A stretch of 55,202 nt of DNA from Cellvibrionales bacterium UBA4495 (GTDB lineage Bacteria > Pseudomonadota > Gammaproteobacteria > Pseudomonadales > Porticoccaceae), in assembly GCA_002388905.1 (NCBI GenBank), contig DGNJ01000125.1, forward strand, positions 1 through 55,202, in the 5' to 3' direction. Positions within the stretch are counted from its first letter, which is position 1. Each line of letters opens with the position of its first letter. Below are positions 36,500 to 45,172 of the stretch, in pieces. The notes beneath the pieces were generated by a model. The model had not been told where the DNA came from. It ran no database searches and saw only the letters and a list, made by a program, of their open reading frames with translations. Position numbers and translations under genes: made by a program.

Positions 36500-36576
36500 A
36501 AGTGAAACCTCGCTACCAAAAGATAGGCTGGACCCTTCTTACGATCAAGAAGGGTGGCATACCATAACGGGGTTTG

Positions 36577-36592
36577 TCAACATCTTTGTTGA
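36577..36592. promoter_or_regulatory. Island operator palindrome, site 10
   Basis: TCAACA-TCTT-TGTTGA, a perfect match to both half-sites. It contains TTGACA on the minus strand (36580-36575) pointing to the BVMO gene, but I see no good -10 at the right distance. Confidence 0.82.
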
Positions 36593-37042
36593 TTGGCGAA
36601 GATCCGGACAATTTTTCACGGGGCTTTCGATCAGCTTAGATCAAATCGGGCATATTCACGTAGCGTGGAAAAACTGCGCTCCGCCAAAACGGGACAAGCT
36701 TTAGAAAAAACAGCTCTTTGCAGAGGTACGAGAATGAATGAATTTCGTTCGACTAATTCCCATCACGATAAATCTATGGCTCCCCACCACGCCATGAAAA
36801 TTCGCCGAAGAGTGCTATTTATGCCAACAGGAAATAAGGCCGGGACGATTGCGGGAATTCAGTTACTTTTAACGGGTATGCGGATAAATCGAGGCTTTTA
36901 AAATTAAATTCAGTGTCATTGGCTACGGATGGTTGGGCTAACGGCAACAGCTCTGCATCCTACTCATCGGAAAAATACCGAGAGTCTTACAAACTGTAAT
37001 TTGGCCGACGAACTCATACTCCGAAGACACTCTACCGCGCCG
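36593..37042. other. Intergenic stretch between the BVMO unit and the TetR gene
   Basis: About 450 bases with only short open frames (longest 102 codons, plus strand) lacking recognisable domains or good ribosome-binding sites. AT-richer than its neighbours. I see no RNA gene or repeat. Confidence 0.4.
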
Positions 37043-37705
37043 TTATTTGCTTAAGGAAAGGGTTCCCGAGTGCAATCCGCCAATGACCAGGTCAGCATAG
37101 ATATTGCCGATTTCCTCGGCACCGAGTTTTTTGTTATCCGGCTTAAACCAGCGATTGGTCCAGCCAATCATCCCGATAATACCGTAGGCCACGACTTTTG
37201 CGGATCCAATGTTCTTGAAGGAACCGTCGCTATAGCCCTGTTCGATAATGGAGATTACCGCTCTGTCGTAATCACGGTTGACTTGTTTCATGAATTTGGC
37301 CCACTGGGAACGCTTGTCGGCAACATGATTGAGATTTTCGCGAATATAAATATACAGCAGGGGGTAGGTACGGGCATAGGAACCCATCAAATCGACAATC
37401 AGGCTCCTAAGCTTGTCCGCAGGAGAGGCATCGCTGGACTCGATCTTCTCGGCCATGGCCAGGTTTTCCACCGAAACTTCCCGAATCAATTCATCGAATA
37501 ATTCTTCTTTGCTAGAGATGTAGTAGTAGAGGGAAGCGCGATCAATACTCAGCTCTTCGGCAACGGCACTGATCGTAGTGCCCCTGAACCCGCGCTGGTT
37601 AAACACACGTGCTGCCGCCTCGGAAATTTCTTTGCGCCGCTTTTCATAATTCGGTGCCTTGTCCTTCTTCGCTGCCGCTCTGCGTTTTCCGATTCCGCTG
37701 GCCAA
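37043..37705 (-). CDS. TetR/AcrR-family transcriptional repressor, probable regulator of the island
   Basis: A 220-residue TetR protein that begins with TTG: a strong AAGGAG lies eight bases before it and no upstream ATG fits. The N-terminal DNA-binding domain (about 22-68) has the expected helix-turn-helix TTISAVAEELSIDRASLYYY (43-62). The C-terminal ligand domain is typical in size and unassigned. Its promoter carries one copy of the 16-bp palindrome found across the island, implying autoregulation and control of all the catabolic units. It marks the right end of the island. The inducer is likely a pathway intermediate such as an acyl-CoA or the ketone; that is inference. Confidence 0.9.
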   Translation of the reverse strand: MASGIGKRRAAAKKDKAPNYEKRRKEISEAAARVFNQRGFRGTTISAVAEELSIDRASLYYYISSKEELFDELIREVSVENLAMAEKIESSDASPADKLRSLIVDLMGSYARTYPLLYIYIRENLNHVADKRSQWAKFMKQVNRDYDRAVISIIEQGYSDGSFKNIGSAKVVAYGIIGMIGWTNRWFKPDNKKLGAEEIGNIYADLVIGGLHSGTLSLSK

Positions 37706-37723
37706 CTGGCGATCTCCTTATAA

Positions 37724-37739
37724 CCCGTTAAAAAACGGG
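37724..37739. repeat. Small hairpin in the TetR gene leader
   Basis: CCCGTT-AAAA-AACGGG, perfect 6-bp arms, between the -10 and the ribosome-binding site of the TetR gene. It may lower translation or be incidental. Confidence 0.4.
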
Positions 37740-37742
37740 GGT

Positions 37743-37772
37743 ATTATACGTGCTGCCAAAACATAATCGCAA
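37743..37772 (-). promoter_or_regulatory. Predicted sigma-70 promoter of the TetR gene
   Basis: Minus strand TTGCGA (37772-37767), an 18-base spacer, consensus TATAAT (37748-37743). The -35 overlaps operator site 11. Confidence 0.65.
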
Positions 37773-37784
37773 CAATGCTGTTGA
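37769..37784. promoter_or_regulatory. Island operator palindrome, site 11
   Basis: GCAACA-ATGC-TGTTGA, one mismatch. It sits 64 bases upstream of the TetR start over the -35, the expected place for autorepression. Confidence 0.78.
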
Positions 37785-38035
37785 TACACTGGGATCAGTC
37801 TTATGCCCCAAAAAGCAAGCCTCACGTGATACCAGCGTTGCCCGTTGAATCATAATCATAGTCTCGAGGAAAACAGCGCGATCAACCACAAAGCAAGTTG
37901 AAAGTCGGGTTCAGGGACGCTGCGCCGGCAGATTCTTTAATAAACTTTAAATTCTCTGAATTTCTGAGGATAACTCACTTGCTCTGCCCGTGATAGGCTA
38001 CCCTCGGTCTCACTCTGAGAGGGTCCGAAGACTCC
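37785..38035. other. Divergent spacer between TetR and cardiolipin synthase genes
   Basis: About 250 bases, no palindrome copies beyond site 11, no recognised gene. The promoter of the cardiolipin synthase gene must lie here, but I cannot place it with confidence. Confidence 0.35.
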
Positions 38036-39493
38036 GTGCTTGATTTTATCGCGTCAACACCCGGCGTTTACTGGGTCTGGCTTGTATTCCACCTGTTGGT
38101 TATGCCTGTGGCGGCATTTCACGCCCTCGTCTACAAGCGGGATCATCGGGCAGCCCTGGGCTGGATTGGGATCATTGTCATAGCACCAGTTGTCGGGCCA
38201 CTCATCTATTTTTTCTTTGGTATCAACCGGTTGCGATCCAGGGCGAGGTTGTTCACCGGCCGTTATCTGCCTTTTATGCATTTCGGGTTCGAACGGGCCA
38301 GCCTGTCGGCGCCCGCCGGTTTCCAGGATCCCCTCTCGGGAGCGCAGGACAATCCCGCCCTGGCCATGGTCGGCGGACGGGTAACGGGCACGAAGCTGCT
38401 CTCGGGCAATCAGCTCGGGATGCTGACAAACGGCGAAACCTTTTTCCCACGCCTATTGGCAGAAATCGAGCGCGCACAAACCCATATTCTTGTCTCCAGT
38501 TATCTCTTTTCCAGCCGGGGTATCGCCCGGGATGTGATCGACTGCCTGTCTCAGGCGGTCGAGCGTGGCGTCAGGGTCTACGTGTTGATTGACGGGTTCG
38601 GGGTTCTGTACTCGCTCCGGCGGGCCCTGCGACCACTGCGCAAGGCAGATGTTGAGGTGGCACTTTTTATGCCCCCCAGGTTGTTGCCTCCGTCGATCAG
38701 TATCAATTTGCGCAATCATCGCAAGATTGTTGTTGTCGACGGGAAGGTGGCATTTTTTGGCGGTATCAATATCGATCAACGCCATATGGTCGAGGATCCA
38801 GCCAATTCCCACCCCACGGAGGACATCCAGTTCGAAGCAAGAGGGCCGGTAGTGGGTAGTCTTCAAAAGCTCTTTACCGAGGATTGGTGGCTGGCCACCC
38901 ATGAAAACCTTGTACTGCCCGACCCTACCGAAAATATGACGGGAAGAACCGCCTGCCGGGTCATCAATGACGGTCCGGACGAGAGCCTCGACCACCTGGC
39001 CATGACCCTCAATGGGGTATTCGCCTCGGCCCGTTATGAAATCGCCATCATGATGCCGTATTTTCTGCCCAACCGGGAAATGTTGGCCGTTTTGCAGACC
39101 GCGACGCTGCGGGGAGTCCGGGTGCGGATTATCCTGCCCGAACGCAGTAACCTGAGAATACTGGACTGGGCTACGCGCAATATGCTCTGGGAATTACTGA
39201 TTTGGAACGTGGATATCTACTATAAGCCACCGCCCTTTGCCCACAGCAAGCTGATCGTCGTCGACGACCACTATGTGCTGGGCGGATCGGCCAACCTGGA
39301 CCCCCGAAGCCTGCGCTTGAACTTTGAACTGGGTGTGGAAATGTTTGATCGGGAACTGGCGGCAAGGGTCACAGCGCACATGGATACCGTGATGGCCGAG
39401 TCGCGGCCTGTGGAACTCGCGGAACTCGATAACCGTCCCCTTACCGCCCGTGCCCGGGATGCCCTCTGCTGGCTGTTTTCCAGCTACCTCTGA
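38036..39493 (+). CDS. cls: Cardiolipin synthase (phospholipase D family)
   Basis: A 485-residue membrane enzyme. Two N-terminal membrane segments (about 10-31 and 41-61) are followed by two HKD motifs, NHRK (His228, Lys230) with GGINID and HSKL (His403, Lys405) with GSANLD. It joins two phosphatidylglycerol molecules into cardiolipin at the inner membrane. The start is GTG; the ribosome-binding site is weak. Its stop overlaps the 3' end of the convergent hemD-like gene by ten bases. It lies just outside the TetR-controlled island. Confidence 0.9.
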   Translation: MLDFIASTPGVYWVWLVFHLLVMPVAAFHALVYKRDHRAALGWIGIIVIAPVVGPLIYFFFGINRLRSRARLFTGRYLPFMHFGFERASLSAPAGFQDPLSGAQDNPALAMVGGRVTGTKLLSGNQLGMLTNGETFFPRLLAEIERAQTHILVSSYLFSSRGIARDVIDCLSQAVERGVRVYVLIDGFGVLYSLRRALRPLRKADVEVALFMPPRLLPPSISINLRNHRKIVVVDGKVAFFGGINIDQRHMVEDPANSHPTEDIQFEARGPVVGSLQKLFTEDWWLATHENLVLPDPTENMTGRTACRVINDGPDESLDHLAMTLNGVFASARYEIAIMMPYFLPNREMLAVLQTATLRGVRVRIILPERSNLRILDWATRNMLWELLIWNVDIYYKPPPFAHSKLIVVDDHYVLGGSANLDPRSLRLNFELGVEMFDRELAARVTAHMDTVMAESRPVELAELDNRPLTARARDALCWLFSSYL

Positions 39494-40320
39494 AAGGCCT
39501 CCATCAGCTGGCGAACCAGCGGTTTCATAAAATAGGTGCTTTCAGGCATCAAATCCACGGTTACGCCCTTCTGGCGCAGGCTGTCCGCCACCACCGGCCC
39601 GACCGCGGCCACCAGTATGTCGTCCAGACCCTGCCGCAATGGTTCCTCGAGCTGGCATCGACGCGCGACCTGGAACAGCCGGCGTACCTGGGGGCTGCTG
39701 GTAAAGGCAATGGCATCCAGCCCGCCGGCGATAATAGCCCGGATGAGGTCCTCGACCAGGGAGTCTTCGCTGTCGTCGGCGTAGATATAGGGCGACACAG
39801 TGCTGACCCGCGCTCCCCGGCCAGTCAGGAAGTCCACTAACTTCTCGTTGGGATCGTCGCCATAAAGTTGAACCGCGACTCTGCGGTCTTGCAGGTCCAT
39901 CCCCTCGAGCGTCCGGATGACCCCGTCGGTAGTCGGTTCCACCGACGGCAGATCCGTCTTCAGGCCGATCCTGCGCAGGGCGTTGGCGGGCTTCGGACCC
40001 CGGGTGATTTTCCGGACATCCGCCAGGGCCTGAACGAAACTGTCGCGGAGGTCCTCCCCCGCCCTGTCGGCAAATCCCAGCAGTCGCCGCAAACCTTCGC
40101 CCGTTAACAGAATGAGATCGTCAACATTGTCCCGGCTGAACTCCCGGAGCCAGGTCTCGATGGCCTGGCGCCGCGGACTGTCGTGGATTGCCACCAACGG
40201 GCAGCGGGTGACGATGGCGCCGCGCTCCTCGAGCATGCCGGCAAAGAGATTGAGCTCGCGGCTTTCGGGTACGGCAATCCGGCGGCCTTCAAGGGGTTTG
40301 ACGGGGGACTCCCGGGACAT
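39484..40320 (-). CDS. hemD: Uroporphyrinogen-III synthase family protein
   Basis: I start at ATG 40320 (AAGGAG six bases upstream); ATG 40323 is equally possible and the frame is open to 40341. The 278-residue product has the two-lobed pattern of HemD-type proteins: N-terminal GRRIAVPESRELN..FAGMLEERGA, a middle lobe with VAVQLYGDDPNEKLVDFLTGRGA, and the late TSSPQVRRLF and AAVGPVVADSLRQKG motifs. HemD closes hydroxymethylbilane to uroporphyrinogen III in heme synthesis. It stands apart from other heme genes and could be a paralogue with another role. Confidence 0.75.
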   Translation of the reverse strand: MSRESPVKPLEGRRIAVPESRELNLFAGMLEERGAIVTRCPLVAIHDSPRRQAIETWLREFSRDNVDDLILLTGEGLRRLLGFADRAGEDLRDSFVQALADVRKITRGPKPANALRRIGLKTDLPSVEPTTDGVIRTLEGMDLQDRRVAVQLYGDDPNEKLVDFLTGRGARVSTVSPYIYADDSEDSLVEDLIRAIIAGGLDAIAFTSSPQVRRLFQVARRCQLEEPLRQGLDDILVAAVGPVVADSLRQKGVTVDLMPESTYFMKPLVRQLMEAFQR

Positions 40321-40367
40321 CATTCTCTCCTTTGTTGGCATGATCAGTGTAAGAACTTGGAGGTGGT

Positions 40368-40730
40368 GTGGCAGGACCGGTGCGAGTCTATTATGACGGC
40401 GCCTGCCCGGGCTGTATCCGGGACCGGCGGCGTTACGAGAAACTTGCGGGCAAGCAGGCCACGGATGTGGAGTGGATCGACATCACAGACCGGGATGCGG
40501 AACTACGCTCAGCAGGCATCGACCCGCAGGCGGCTCTGCGGGAACTGCATGTAGTGGACGAGCACGGCTGTGTGCGCCGGGAACTGGATGCCTACATACT
40601 GCTGATGGCCAGGACCTTGTGGTTAAGGCCGCTGGCCTGGCTGATTGGCCTGCCGGGAATACGGCAGTTGGTTGCCTTCCTATACCACCGCTGGGTCGAT
40701 CGCCGCCTGGCCCGGACGGGCAGGCTGTAG
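40368..40730 (+). CDS. DCC-family thiol oxidoreductase-like protein (DUF393)
   Basis: A 120-residue protein with the DUF393 signature YDGACPGCIRD at its start (DxxCxxC), the ELDAYILLM region and the C-terminal YHRWVDRRLAR. Family members are predicted thiol-disulfide oxidoreductases of unknown substrate. It begins with GTG after TTGGAGG. It is divergent from the hemD-like gene (47 bases between starts) and convergent with sufT. Confidence 0.85.
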   Translation: MAGPVRVYYDGACPGCIRDRRRYEKLAGKQATDVEWIDITDRDAELRSAGIDPQAALRELHVVDEHGCVRRELDAYILLMARTLWLRPLAWLIGLPGIRQLVAFLYHRWVDRRLARTGRL

Positions 40731-40789
40731 CCAACAGGGAAATCGCCATTGATGGAATCCCTCCCCACCGGGCTTCCTAAAGACGCACT

Positions 40790-41332
40790 CTAGAGGAGCC
40801 CCAGCTCCAGTTGCGCGGCCTCGGTCATCATATCCCGGCCCCAGGGGGGATCGAAAACCAGCTCGACACCGGCTTCGTCGACCCCATCCAGTGTCAGGAG
40901 TTTCTTCTTCACATCTTCGGCCATCAGCGGACCCATGCCGCAGCCGGGTGCGGTGAGAGTCATTTGCACGTCCACTCTTGTCCGGCCGTCGAGCAAGGTG
41001 GCTATCCGGCAATCGTACACCAACCCCAGGTCGACGATATTGACGGGAATCTCCGGATCGTAACAGGTGCGCAGCATTTCCCAGACCTGTTCCTTCAGGG
41101 GGGCGTCGCTCGCCTCTTCCGGGGGCTCCCAGCGATAGGCATCGCCCAGGGCATGGGCTTCGGGTGCGGGAATCTGCACCAGGTTGCCGTTGACGTTGAC
41201 GGTAACATTGCCGCCCAGGGACTGGGTAACCTGGACTTCCTGCCCTGCCTTCAGTTGCACGGGCGTGCCCACGGGCACCAGGTGTCCCTCGCAGTCCTTC
41301 TCCAGGGTGACGGTTTCTCTCTTGATGACCAT
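40790..41332 (-). CDS. sufT: SufT, iron-sulfur cluster assembly/maturation protein
   Basis: I start at ATG 41332, where similarity to SufT begins; the frame is open to 41425. The 180-residue product has the SufT-type N-terminal extension (about 1-75) and a DUF59/MIP18 domain with PEIPVNIVDLGLVYD and the conserved cysteine in TAPGCGMG. It helps Fe-S maturation of target proteins, especially under high demand. Last gene of the suf operon, 20 bases after sufU. Confidence 0.9.
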   Translation of the reverse strand: MVIKRETVTLEKDCEGHLVPVGTPVQLKAGQEVQVTQSLGGNVTVNVNGNLVQIPAPEAHALGDAYRWEPPEEASDAPLKEQVWEMLRTCYDPEIPVNIVDLGLVYDCRIATLLDGRTRVDVQMTLTAPGCGMGPLMAEDVKKKLLTLDGVDEAGVELVFDPPWGRDMMTEAAQLELGLL

Positions 41333-41352
41333 TGACCCAAAATCCCCGGCGA

Positions 41353-41808
41353 TTATTCCGTGGTGATACCGTCGGACTTTCCGGATAGAGCCCCTTTCAT
41401 GGTGTGCCAGGCCAGGGTGGCGCACTTGACCCGGGTGGGGAACTCGCTGACACCGCTGAGCATGGTGAGCTTGCCCAGGCTTTCGGACTCCTCCTCATCC
41501 AGGTCGCCGGTCATGAGCAACTGATGCACGGGTTCGAAAAGGGCCAGAGCCTCGTCCACCGTCTTGCCCTTGAGCCTTTCGGTCATCAGCGAAGCGGAGG
41601 CCACGGAAATGGCACAGCCCTGGCCTTCAAACCCGATGGCTTCGATCTTGCCGTCCACTACTTTCAGGTAGACCGTGAGCCTGTCGCCACACAGGGGGTT
41701 AAAGCCCTCCAGCTTGTGGGTGTAGCCGTCCAGCCCGCCAAAATTGCGGGGATGGCGGCCGTGGTCGAGGATCAGGTCCTGGTAGAGTTCGCGCAATTCC
41801 GGATTCAT
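41353..41808 (-). CDS. sufU: SufU-type Fe-S scaffold/sulfurtransferase
   Basis: A 151-residue SufU/IscU-like protein. Cys40 with Asp42 (CGD), Cys65 (GQGC) and Cys129 (KCATLAW) are the ligands expected of SufU, and the insert between Cys65 and Cys129 is longer than in IscU. SufU receives sulfur from SufS and stands in for SufE. The ATG 41808 overlaps the sufS stop by four bases (ATGA). Confidence 0.92.
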   Translation of the reverse strand: MNPELRELYQDLILDHGRHPRNFGGLDGYTHKLEGFNPLCGDRLTVYLKVVDGKIEAIGFEGQGCAISVASASLMTERLKGKTVDEALALFEPVHQLLMTGDLDEEESESLGKLTMLSGVSEFPTRVKCATLAWHTMKGALSGKSDGITTE

Positions 41809-43076
41809 TGAAACAGTGCCCTTACGGTTTCCAGTCCTTTCAGCAAGGCGTCGATATCTTCGCGGTTGTTGTACAGCGCCAGGGAGGCTCGGGTGGTGGC
41901 GGGTACGCCCAGGCGATCCATTAAAGGCATCGCGCAATGATGGCCGGCCCTTACCGCGACCCCCTCCTTATCGAGAATGGTGCTGATATCGTGGGGATGG
42001 ACGTTGTCCATTACAAAGGAAAGTATGCCCGCCTTGTGCCGGGCGGTGCCGATCATGCGCAGGCCAGGGACGCTGTTAAGGGCGTCGGTGGCGTAGGCGA
42101 GCAGTTCGTTTTCCCATTCCTCGATGGCCGGCCGGCCCAGGGCTTCGAGGTAGTCGATCGCCGCGCCCAGGCCGATGGCACCGGCGATGGCGGGCGTTCC
42201 CGCCTCGAAGCGATGGGGAATGTCGTTATATTCGGTTTTCTCGAAGCTCACCTTGCGGATCATCTCCCCGCCACCCTGCCAGGGGATCATGGATTCGAGA
42301 ATATCCCGGCGGGTATAGAGTGCCCCGATACCCGTGGGTGCGTACATCTTGTGACCCGAGAAAGCGTAAAAATCGCAGTCCAGGGCCTGGACGTCCACCG
42401 GCATGTGTCCAACCGCCTGGGCCCCGTCGAGCAGTACGGGTATATCACGGTCATGGCTGAGGCGGATGATTTCTTGCACCGGATTAATGGTACCCAGGGC
42501 ATTGGAGATATGGGCCACGGCCACCAACTTGGTCCGGGGACCGAGCATGTCGGCGAAGGAGTCCATCATCAGTTCGCCGCTATCGGTGATGGGCGCGACC
42601 CGCAGTTTGGCACCGGTTTGCTCGGCCACCAGTTGCCAGGGCACGATATTGGAATGATGTTCCATTTCGGTGATCAAAATCTCGTCACCTTCGCCGATAC
42701 GTGGCCGGAGGTAGCTCTGGGCAACCAGATTGATGGCCTCGCTGGTGCCGCGGACAAAGACTATCTCTTCCCGGGCCGAGGCGTTGATAAAGTCGCGAAT
42801 CTTGTCACGGGCGCCCTCGTAGAGCCGGGTCGCCCGCTCGCTCAATTCATGGACGCCGCGATGCACGTTGGCGTTGTGCCTGTGGTAATAATCGGTGATC
42901 TGCTCGATGACCTTCAGCGGCTTCTGGGTTGTCGCCGCACTATCCAGATAAACCAGGGGCATCCCCGAGACCATCTGGTTCAGGGCGGGAAAATCGGCGC
43001 GCGCGGCCCGTACCCGGTCCATGGCATCCGGACCGTTGTCGACGGGCTCCTGGGCTTCGGCGAAACTCGTATCCAT
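41805..43076 (-). CDS. sufS: SufS cysteine desulfurase
   Basis: I start at ATG 43076; a TTG four codons upstream is the only alternative nearby. The 423-residue PLP enzyme has the Schiff-base lysine in SGHK (about Lys243) and the catalytic Cys381 in RAGHHC, followed by the short loop typical of group II desulfurases. It takes sulfur from cysteine for Fe-S assembly. It lies eight bases after sufD and is coupled to sufU. Confidence 0.95.
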   Translation of the reverse strand: MDTSFAEAQEPVDNGPDAMDRVRAARADFPALNQMVSGMPLVYLDSAATTQKPLKVIEQITDYYHRHNANVHRGVHELSERATRLYEGARDKIRDFINASAREEIVFVRGTSEAINLVAQSYLRPRIGEGDEILITEMEHHSNIVPWQLVAEQTGAKLRVAPITDSGELMMDSFADMLGPRTKLVAVAHISNALGTINPVQEIIRLSHDRDIPVLLDGAQAVGHMPVDVQALDCDFYAFSGHKMYAPTGIGALYTRRDILESMIPWQGGGEMIRKVSFEKTEYNDIPHRFEAGTPAIAGAIGLGAAIDYLEALGRPAIEEWENELLAYATDALNSVPGLRMIGTARHKAGILSFVMDNVHPHDISTILDKEGVAVRAGHHCAMPLMDRLGVPATTRASLALYNNREDIDALLKGLETVRALFQ

Positions 43077-43084
43077 TACCAAGT

Positions 43085-44374
43085 TCAACCCTCCAGCTCG
43101 TTGCGGGCCAGGCGGTCCAGGGCCGGCTCCAGTTGTTCGCCGACCAGGTCCCGCAGCCGGGAATGGTTCATCCGCTCGCTGATCTCCAGGGCGAAGGAGC
43201 GCACCAGCAGCGCCCGTGCCTCGGGGCTGTCAATGCCCCGGGATCGCAGGTAGAACAACTGATCCGGGTCCAGTTCACCGGACGTGCTGCCGTGGCTGCA
43301 CTTGACGTCGTCCGCGTAAATTTCCAGTTCCGGCTTGGTGTCGATCTCCACGTCCCGGGCAAGCAGCAGGTTATGGTTGGTCTGTTCGGCGCGGGTTTTC
43401 TGGCCTTCCGGATGGACAATGAGCTTGCCATTGAAGACACCGCGTCCGCCACCGCCAAGCAGGCCCTTGTAAAGTGCGCTGCTGTCGCAGTTGGGCGCCC
43501 GGTGATCGACGCGCAAATGGTTGTCCACGTGCTGGTCGCGGCCGGCCAGAAAGACGCCATCCGCGTCTGCCTCGGCACCGGGCTGATCCAGGGAAATGGC
43601 CAGGTCGTTGCGGATGAGTTTCCCGCCCAGGTCAATGGTCTGGGCGCGGTAACGGCTGTCGCGGCTGCAGCGCACGTGCGTCCCGCAAACCAGTTGCTCC
43701 TTGCCGGTATCCTGCAACTGCACCTGGGTGAGGCCGGCATTGTCGCCCACCAGGATTTCCGACACCTGGTTGGTGAAATGGCCAGCGGCACTGCCACGGT
43801 GCTGCTCCATCAGGGCCAACTCCGCGCCCTCGCCCACCCGGACCAGGACGCGCGGCTGTATCAGCGCAGCATCGCCGGCGCCGCTGAGCCAGAGAACAAC
43901 CAGTGGCTCCTGTACCTGAGTGCCCGGCGCCACGTCCAGGAACAGGCCGTCCCGGAAAAAGGCGCCGTTGAGTGCGGCGAACGGATGCCGGTCATGTCTC
44001 ACCACCCGGCCGAGCATGGCGTCGACCTGATCGCGGTGGTTGTCCCGGGCCGCGGCCAGGGAACAGAGGGTCACCCCCTCGGGCAAATCCTCGAGCCGGG
44101 ACAAATCGGTATTGAGATAACCGTTGACCATCACCGCCAGGTGGCGGGCTGCGCACTCGGGTACGGCCACCGGTGCGGCCGGTGTAGCTTCGACGAAGGT
44201 TTCGCCGAGCACCTCCCTGACGCTGGTGTATTTCCAGTCCTCCGTCTTGGCACCGGGCAGGCCTTGCTGGCGCAAATCGTCGAGGGACTTCTGGCGGTAA
44301 TCGGGAAACGCCGGCGCTTGTTCGCGGCGGACATCGAACTGGCGTTCAAAATCGGGAATGGCAAATGCGTTCAC
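43085..44374 (-). CDS. sufD: SufD, Fe-S assembly scaffold subunit
   Basis: A 429-residue SufD: beta-helix core and the C-terminal signature CSHGSTSGELDPDQLFYLRSRG shared by SufB/SufD proteins (His and Asp/Glu). It partners SufB and the ATPase SufC in the SufBC2D scaffold. It starts with GTG behind GGAGG, one base after sufC ends. Confidence 0.94.
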   Translation of the reverse strand: MNAFAIPDFERQFDVRREQAPAFPDYRQKSLDDLRQQGLPGAKTEDWKYTSVREVLGETFVEATPAAPVAVPECAARHLAVMVNGYLNTDLSRLEDLPEGVTLCSLAAARDNHRDQVDAMLGRVVRHDRHPFAALNGAFFRDGLFLDVAPGTQVQEPLVVLWLSGAGDAALIQPRVLVRVGEGAELALMEQHRGSAAGHFTNQVSEILVGDNAGLTQVQLQDTGKEQLVCGTHVRCSRDSRYRAQTIDLGGKLIRNDLAISLDQPGAEADADGVFLAGRDQHVDNHLRVDHRAPNCDSSALYKGLLGGGGRGVFNGKLIVHPEGQKTRAEQTNHNLLLARDVEIDTKPELEIYADDVKCSHGSTSGELDPDQLFYLRSRGIDSPEARALLVRSFALEISERMNHSRLRDLVGEQLEPALDRLARNELEG

Positions 44375-44375
44375 G

Positions 44376-45140
44376 TCAAGCCTCCGCTTCTTCCCCGGCG
44401 TGCTCGGCCAGCCAGCCGTAGCCTTTTTTCTCTAGCTTCTGGGCCAGGTCCGCCTTGCCGGATTTGACGATACGACCGTCCGCCAGGATATGGACATGGT
44501 CGGGCACAACGTAGTCCAGAAGACGCTGGTAGTGAGTCACCATGACGATGGAGCGATCTTCGCTGCGCAGGCTGTTGATGCTCCCGGCGACGGTGGCCAG
44601 GGCATCGATGTCGAGACCGGAGTCGGTTTCGTCGAGAATCGCAAGCCTGGGTTCGAGCACCAGCATCTGGAGCATTTCGTTACGCTTTTTCTCGCCCCCG
44701 GAAAAATCCGTGTTCACGGATCGCCGGAGAAAGGATTGATCGATATCCACTTCCTTGAGCCGGCTCTTGACCATGGCCAGGAAGTCGACGGAATCCAGTG
44801 GCTCCTCGCCCCGGTGCTTGCGCACACTGTTGTAGGCGGTGCGCAGGAACTGGATATTGCTGATTCCGGGAATCTCCACGGGGTACTGGAAAGCCATGAA
44901 AAGACCTTCCCGGGCGCGCTCTTCGGGCGTCATCTCAAGCAGGTCGTGGCCCATGTATTCCAGTTTGTCGGCAGTGATTTCGTAACCTTCGCGGCCGGAG
45001 AGAATCCGCGCCAACGTACTCTTGCCGGAGCCGTTTGGGCCCATGACGGCATGGACCTCGCCGGGATTCACCTCCAGCGAGATGCCTTTGAGGATTTCGG
45101 TCTCCCCTACGCGTGCGCGGAGATTGCGAATACTAAGCAT
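44376..45140 (-). CDS. sufC: SufC, Fe-S assembly ATPase
   Basis: A 254-residue soluble ABC ATPase: Walker A GPNGSGKST at 34-42, a signature with FSGGEKKRNE near 147, and Walker B LAILDETDSGLD. It drives shape changes of the SufBCD complex. CAGGAG precedes the ATG, 32 bases after the sufB stop. Confidence 0.96.
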   Translation of the reverse strand: MLSIRNLRARVGETEILKGISLEVNPGEVHAVMGPNGSGKSTLARILSGREGYEITADKLEYMGHDLLEMTPEERAREGLFMAFQYPVEIPGISNIQFLRTAYNSVRKHRGEEPLDSVDFLAMVKSRLKEVDIDQSFLRRSVNTDFSGGEKKRNEMLQMLVLEPRLAILDETDSGLDIDALATVAGSINSLRSEDRSIVMVTHYQRLLDYVVPDHVHILADGRIVKSGKADLAQKLEKKGYGWLAEHAGEEAEA

Positions 45141-45172
45141 ACTGTTTTACTCCTGAGTGGTAATGCGTTGGA

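Noticed and set aside
36577..36592. Promoter using TTGACA of operator site 10
   Set aside because: No acceptable -10 at 15 to 19 bases; the operator is kept but the promoter is not called.
36593..36901. 102-codon frame between the BVMO unit and the TetR gene
   Set aside because: No recognisable domain, no convincing ribosome-binding site, composition unlike real genes here.
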